Part shown: positions 29,593 to 32,269 of the stretch, piece by piece
How the letters are laid out: every line of letters begins with the position of its first letter
Position numbering within the stretch: the first letter of the stretch is position 1
DNA from: a bacterium
GTDB lineage: Bacteria > Patescibacteriota > Patescibacteriia > Patescibacteriales > UBA12465
Direction: 5' to 3'
Length of the DNA stretch: 32,269 nucleotides
Assembly: GCA_021806615.1 (NCBI GenBank)
Contig: JAJZRB010000009.1
Span: 1-32,269 of the forward strand
Position numbers and translations under genes: made by a program
Notes under the pieces: generated by a model
What the model saw: the letters and a program-made list of their open reading frames with translations, nothing else
What the model was told of the DNA's origin: nothing
Databases searched by the model: none

Positions 29593-32259
29593 CTATAATT
29601 CCTCCGCTTTTTCAATTTCTACCTCTGCCTGCCGGTTGATGACGACCGCGTCCCGCCTCTTCAATTCGCCGCTTAAGATCTTGTTGGCGATAATGTCTTC
29701 TACTTTATCCTGCAATAAACGGCGCAGAGGACGGGCGCCGAATTTCGGATCATAGCCGGCGCGGGCCAAAATGGCGACGCCGTCCTTGTCGGCCTTCAAG
29801 CCGATGCCCTTATCGGCGAGATTCTTCTTGATTTTCTTAAGCATCAAAGTCGTTATCGCCAGAGTGTCTTCCTCGCTTAGCGGCTTGAAAACGATGATGC
29901 CGTCAAAACGATTGATAAGCTCCGGCCGCATATATTTATTGAGCTGGTTATCAATCAATTCCTGCTTGATCAGATTAAGCGCCGTCTTAGCCTTAATCTG
30001 TTCCTGGATATAAACCGCACCGATATTGGAAGTGGCGATAATTATCGATTCAGAAAAACTAATGGTTCTCCCCTGTCCGTCAGTCAGGCGTCCGTCATCT
30101 AGAAGCTGCAGGAATAGATTCAAGATATCGGGGTGGGCTTTTTCAATTTCATCCAGGAGGACTAAGGAAAAAGGCTTTTTACGCACGGCCTCCGTCAGAT
30201 AGCCGAGCGTCCCAGCCGCGTCGCCGATCATCTTATTGACGCTGTCCGGCGCCTGATATTCGCTCATGTCCAAACGGACCAGATAATTTTCATCGCCGAA
30301 ATATACTTCGCTCACCGATTTGGCGAGCTCGGTCTTGCCGACGCCGGTCGGACCGAGGAACAAGAAACTGGCTATCGGCCGCTGGCTGTCCTTCAATTCG
30401 GCTCGCGCCCGGCGCAAGCTGGCGGAAACAGCTTCCACTGCTTCGGCCTGATCTATTAAGCGGCGGTGGATCTCCTTCTCTAAGTTCAAAAGTTTCTGGC
30501 TTTCCGAAGCGGTTACTTTACTGACCGGAATGCCAGTCAATTCACTAATAGCGGCCGCGACTTCAGCTTGGCTGCAAAAACACTTCGTCGGATCATTCTT
30601 GGCATTCTTGCCGGTAATGATGGCGGCTTTCTCTAAAAGCTCGATCGCTTTCAAAGGCAAGAATTTATCATGCAAATAACGGGAAGACATGATGACCGCT
30701 TTTTCCAGGGCGCTATAGACGAAATAAATATCATATTTCGCTTCCAGGAAACCGACTTTGCTTTCCAGGATCTGGATAGCCTTATTAGTATCTGGCTCCT
30801 TAATAGCGATGGTCGTCAAAGCGTTGCCGAGCGCCTTGTTTTCTACATAGTGGGCGTAGTTGCCGGTCGTCACGGCCGCCAGACAGAAAATACTCCGATG
30901 GTTTATGGCGTCCGCCAATACTTCGGAAAGATCCAAACTTTCTTGGCTGCCGGCGCTGATACCGATGATATTCTCAATATTATCCAGATACAAGATGATA
31001 TTCCCGGAACGGCTGACTTCATTCAAGGCGGTAAGGAGCCTTTCTTCGGCTTGGCTGGCATCGGCGCCGGCCACGAGCCGCGGCACATCCAATTCCACGA
31101 GGCGCTTATCTTTCAAAAAGTCCGGGACGTTCTCTTCTACCATAAGCTGCGCGAGGCCGCCGACGATAGCGCTTTTCCCGACACCGACCGGACCGACTAA
31201 TAAGACGCCGTTATGGCCGCCGGTGAAGGTTTCAAAGATAGACGTGATCTCTTGGTCGCGGGCGACGCAAATATCCAAGGCCCCGGCCTTGGCGCGGACA
31301 GTGAGGTCGTGGGAGAAATGATCCAGGGTCGGCGTCGCGATCGCGGTATAGGAACGATTCATATTATTCCCCGGTTTCAAAATGGCTAAACGGCGATAAT
31401 TGCGATAATTCTCCAGCATCCGACGATTGACCCGGAACCAAACGACCGTATTTTTGATCTTATCTTGATCGACTTCCAGATCATAAAGAACCTCGGCGAG
31501 AACCGGGTCTTTTTCATAGCAGAAAAGGACGATATTCAAGACGTCAACGCTTTCCTGCTTTAAGCTATAGGCATCAGCGAACGCGAGGACGAGCGCTTCC
31601 TGCAGAGGGGCAGACAGAGTAAGATGCCCTTTCGCCGGCGCGGCTGAATCGCCGACCAAATGCCTATCAATAGTCTCTACTAATTTCTTAGCGTCCACAT
31701 TCAGGCGAATAAATAAATTCTGGACTTCCTTATCCTTTAATAGGACCCGGAATAGATGAATGGCCCGCACTTCCGGCTGTCTTAACTTGCCGGCTAAAAG
31801 ATAAGCGTCTTCCAAGGCTTTCAAGGCCGGCCGGGAATAAGCGGCGGCGACGTTATATTTCTTGTTTCCTCGGCGAGCGCGTTTCCCGCTATCGGCGAAC
31901 GAATGATAATTTATCTTCTTCTGGCTGGCGCGCGCTTGCCCGTGCCTATAAACCATAAAGAGATCGAACCACGCGGATAGCAAAAACAATAAGACTAAAG
32001 GATCGAATCTTTTCCAAAAAAATAATAAAGAGAATGGATCATGGAGCCAGGACGCCTGGTGCTTGAAGAGCCAGATCCCGAAAGCCAGCCAGCCGGCGAA
32101 AATAATTATCCAAGCGAAAACAGAACCGATCTGATCAACCTTTTCCCGTATCCTCCCGATATGGATGATAGAACGGCGCAAGTTCGCCCCCCAAAACAAA
32201 AAGCGTCCTAAAAACCAGGCGCCGCGCCCGCCCTGGGTCTGTTCTTCGGTAAAAGTCAA
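29593..32259 (-). CDS. membrane-anchored ClpC/ClpA-type AAA+ ATPase (5' end may continue past the window)
   Basis: two Walker A (GPVGVGKSAIV, GPTGVGKTELAK), Clp C-terminal domain; N-terminal hydrophobic segments; TTG start with no in-frame stop before the window edge. Confidence 0.92.
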   Translation of the reverse strand: MTFTEEQTQGGRGAWFLGRFLFWGANLRRSIIHIGRIREKVDQIGSVFAWIIIFAGWLAFGIWLFKHQASWLHDPFSLLFFWKRFDPLVLLFLLSAWFDLFMVYRHGQARASQKKINYHSFADSGKRARRGNKKYNVAAAYSRPALKALEDAYLLAGKLRQPEVRAIHLFRVLLKDKEVQNLFIRLNVDAKKLVETIDRHLVGDSAAPAKGHLTLSAPLQEALVLAFADAYSLKQESVDVLNIVLFCYEKDPVLAEVLYDLEVDQDKIKNTVVWFRVNRRMLENYRNYRRLAILKPGNNMNRSYTAIATPTLDHFSHDLTVRAKAGALDICVARDQEITSIFETFTGGHNGVLLVGPVGVGKSAIVGGLAQLMVEENVPDFLKDKRLVELDVPRLVAGADASQAEERLLTALNEVSRSGNIILYLDNIENIIGISAGSQESLDLSEVLADAINHRSIFCLAAVTTGNYAHYVENKALGNALTTIAIKEPDTNKAIQILESKVGFLEAKYDIYFVYSALEKAVIMSSRYLHDKFLPLKAIELLEKAAIITGKNAKNDPTKCFCSQAEVAAAISELTGIPVSKVTASESQKLLNLEKEIHRRLIDQAEAVEAVSASLRRARAELKDSQRPIASFLFLGPTGVGKTELAKSVSEVYFGDENYLVRLDMSEYQAPDSVNKMIGDAAGTLGYLTEAVRKKPFSLVLLDEIEKAHPDILNLFLQLLDDGRLTDGQGRTISFSESIIIATSNIGAVYIQEQIKAKTALNLIKQELIDNQLNKYMRPELINRFDGIIVFKPLSEEDTLAITTLMLKKIKKNLADKGIGLKADKDGVAILARAGYDPKFGARPLRRLLQDKVEDIIANKILSGELKRRDAVVINRQAEVEIEKAEEL

Positions 32260-32269
32260 TTTTTCTTCA

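Noticed and set aside
20096-30330. Avoidance of GAGCTC as evidence for a SacI-type specificity
   Set aside because: GAGCTC occurs at 20096-20101 and 30325-30330, so no avoidance is evident; specificity remains unproven
30670-31321. Two + strand ORFs (176 and 153 aa) antisense to the Clp ATPase
   Set aside because: Shadow frames of a highly conserved AAA+ gene

Overview
The window looks like a Patescibacteria/CPR-type chromosome segment (taxonomy is inferred). It has three parts. (1) Positions 1-4.44 kb are an AT-rich accessory cassette: a TM protein, a ComEC-like MBL hydrolase, a SacI-like restriction enzyme with an m5C methyltransferase, and a divergent lexA. (2) Positions ~5.7-12.4 kb are an apparently intact integrated filamentous phage (inovirus). 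Its order is ssb/gV - three tiny TM proteins (VII/IX-like) - major coat - adhesin (III-like) - VI-like - Zot/pI - long hairpin - HUH Rep - excisionase - tyrosine integrase. This is collinear with Ff phages but has no secretin gene IV. Its int end abuts a tRNA-Thr(GGU) gene that contains a 195-nt group I intron foldable by hand, and a second orphan copy of the tRNA 5' half lies 130 bp away. (3) Positions 12.9-32.3 kb are conserved chromosome: TPR protein, tpiA, epimerase, gyrB, DUF212, a degenerate iPGM, eno, pgk, a degenerate HtrA, a beta-propeller lipoprotein, a QueH::L,D-transpeptidase fusion, a WecA/MraY-like transferase and a membrane-anchored Clp ATPase. The strongest second-look items are the CPR inovirus, the QueH-LDT fusion, the interrupted tRNA-Thr, and the pseudo-iPGM inside the glycolytic cluster.
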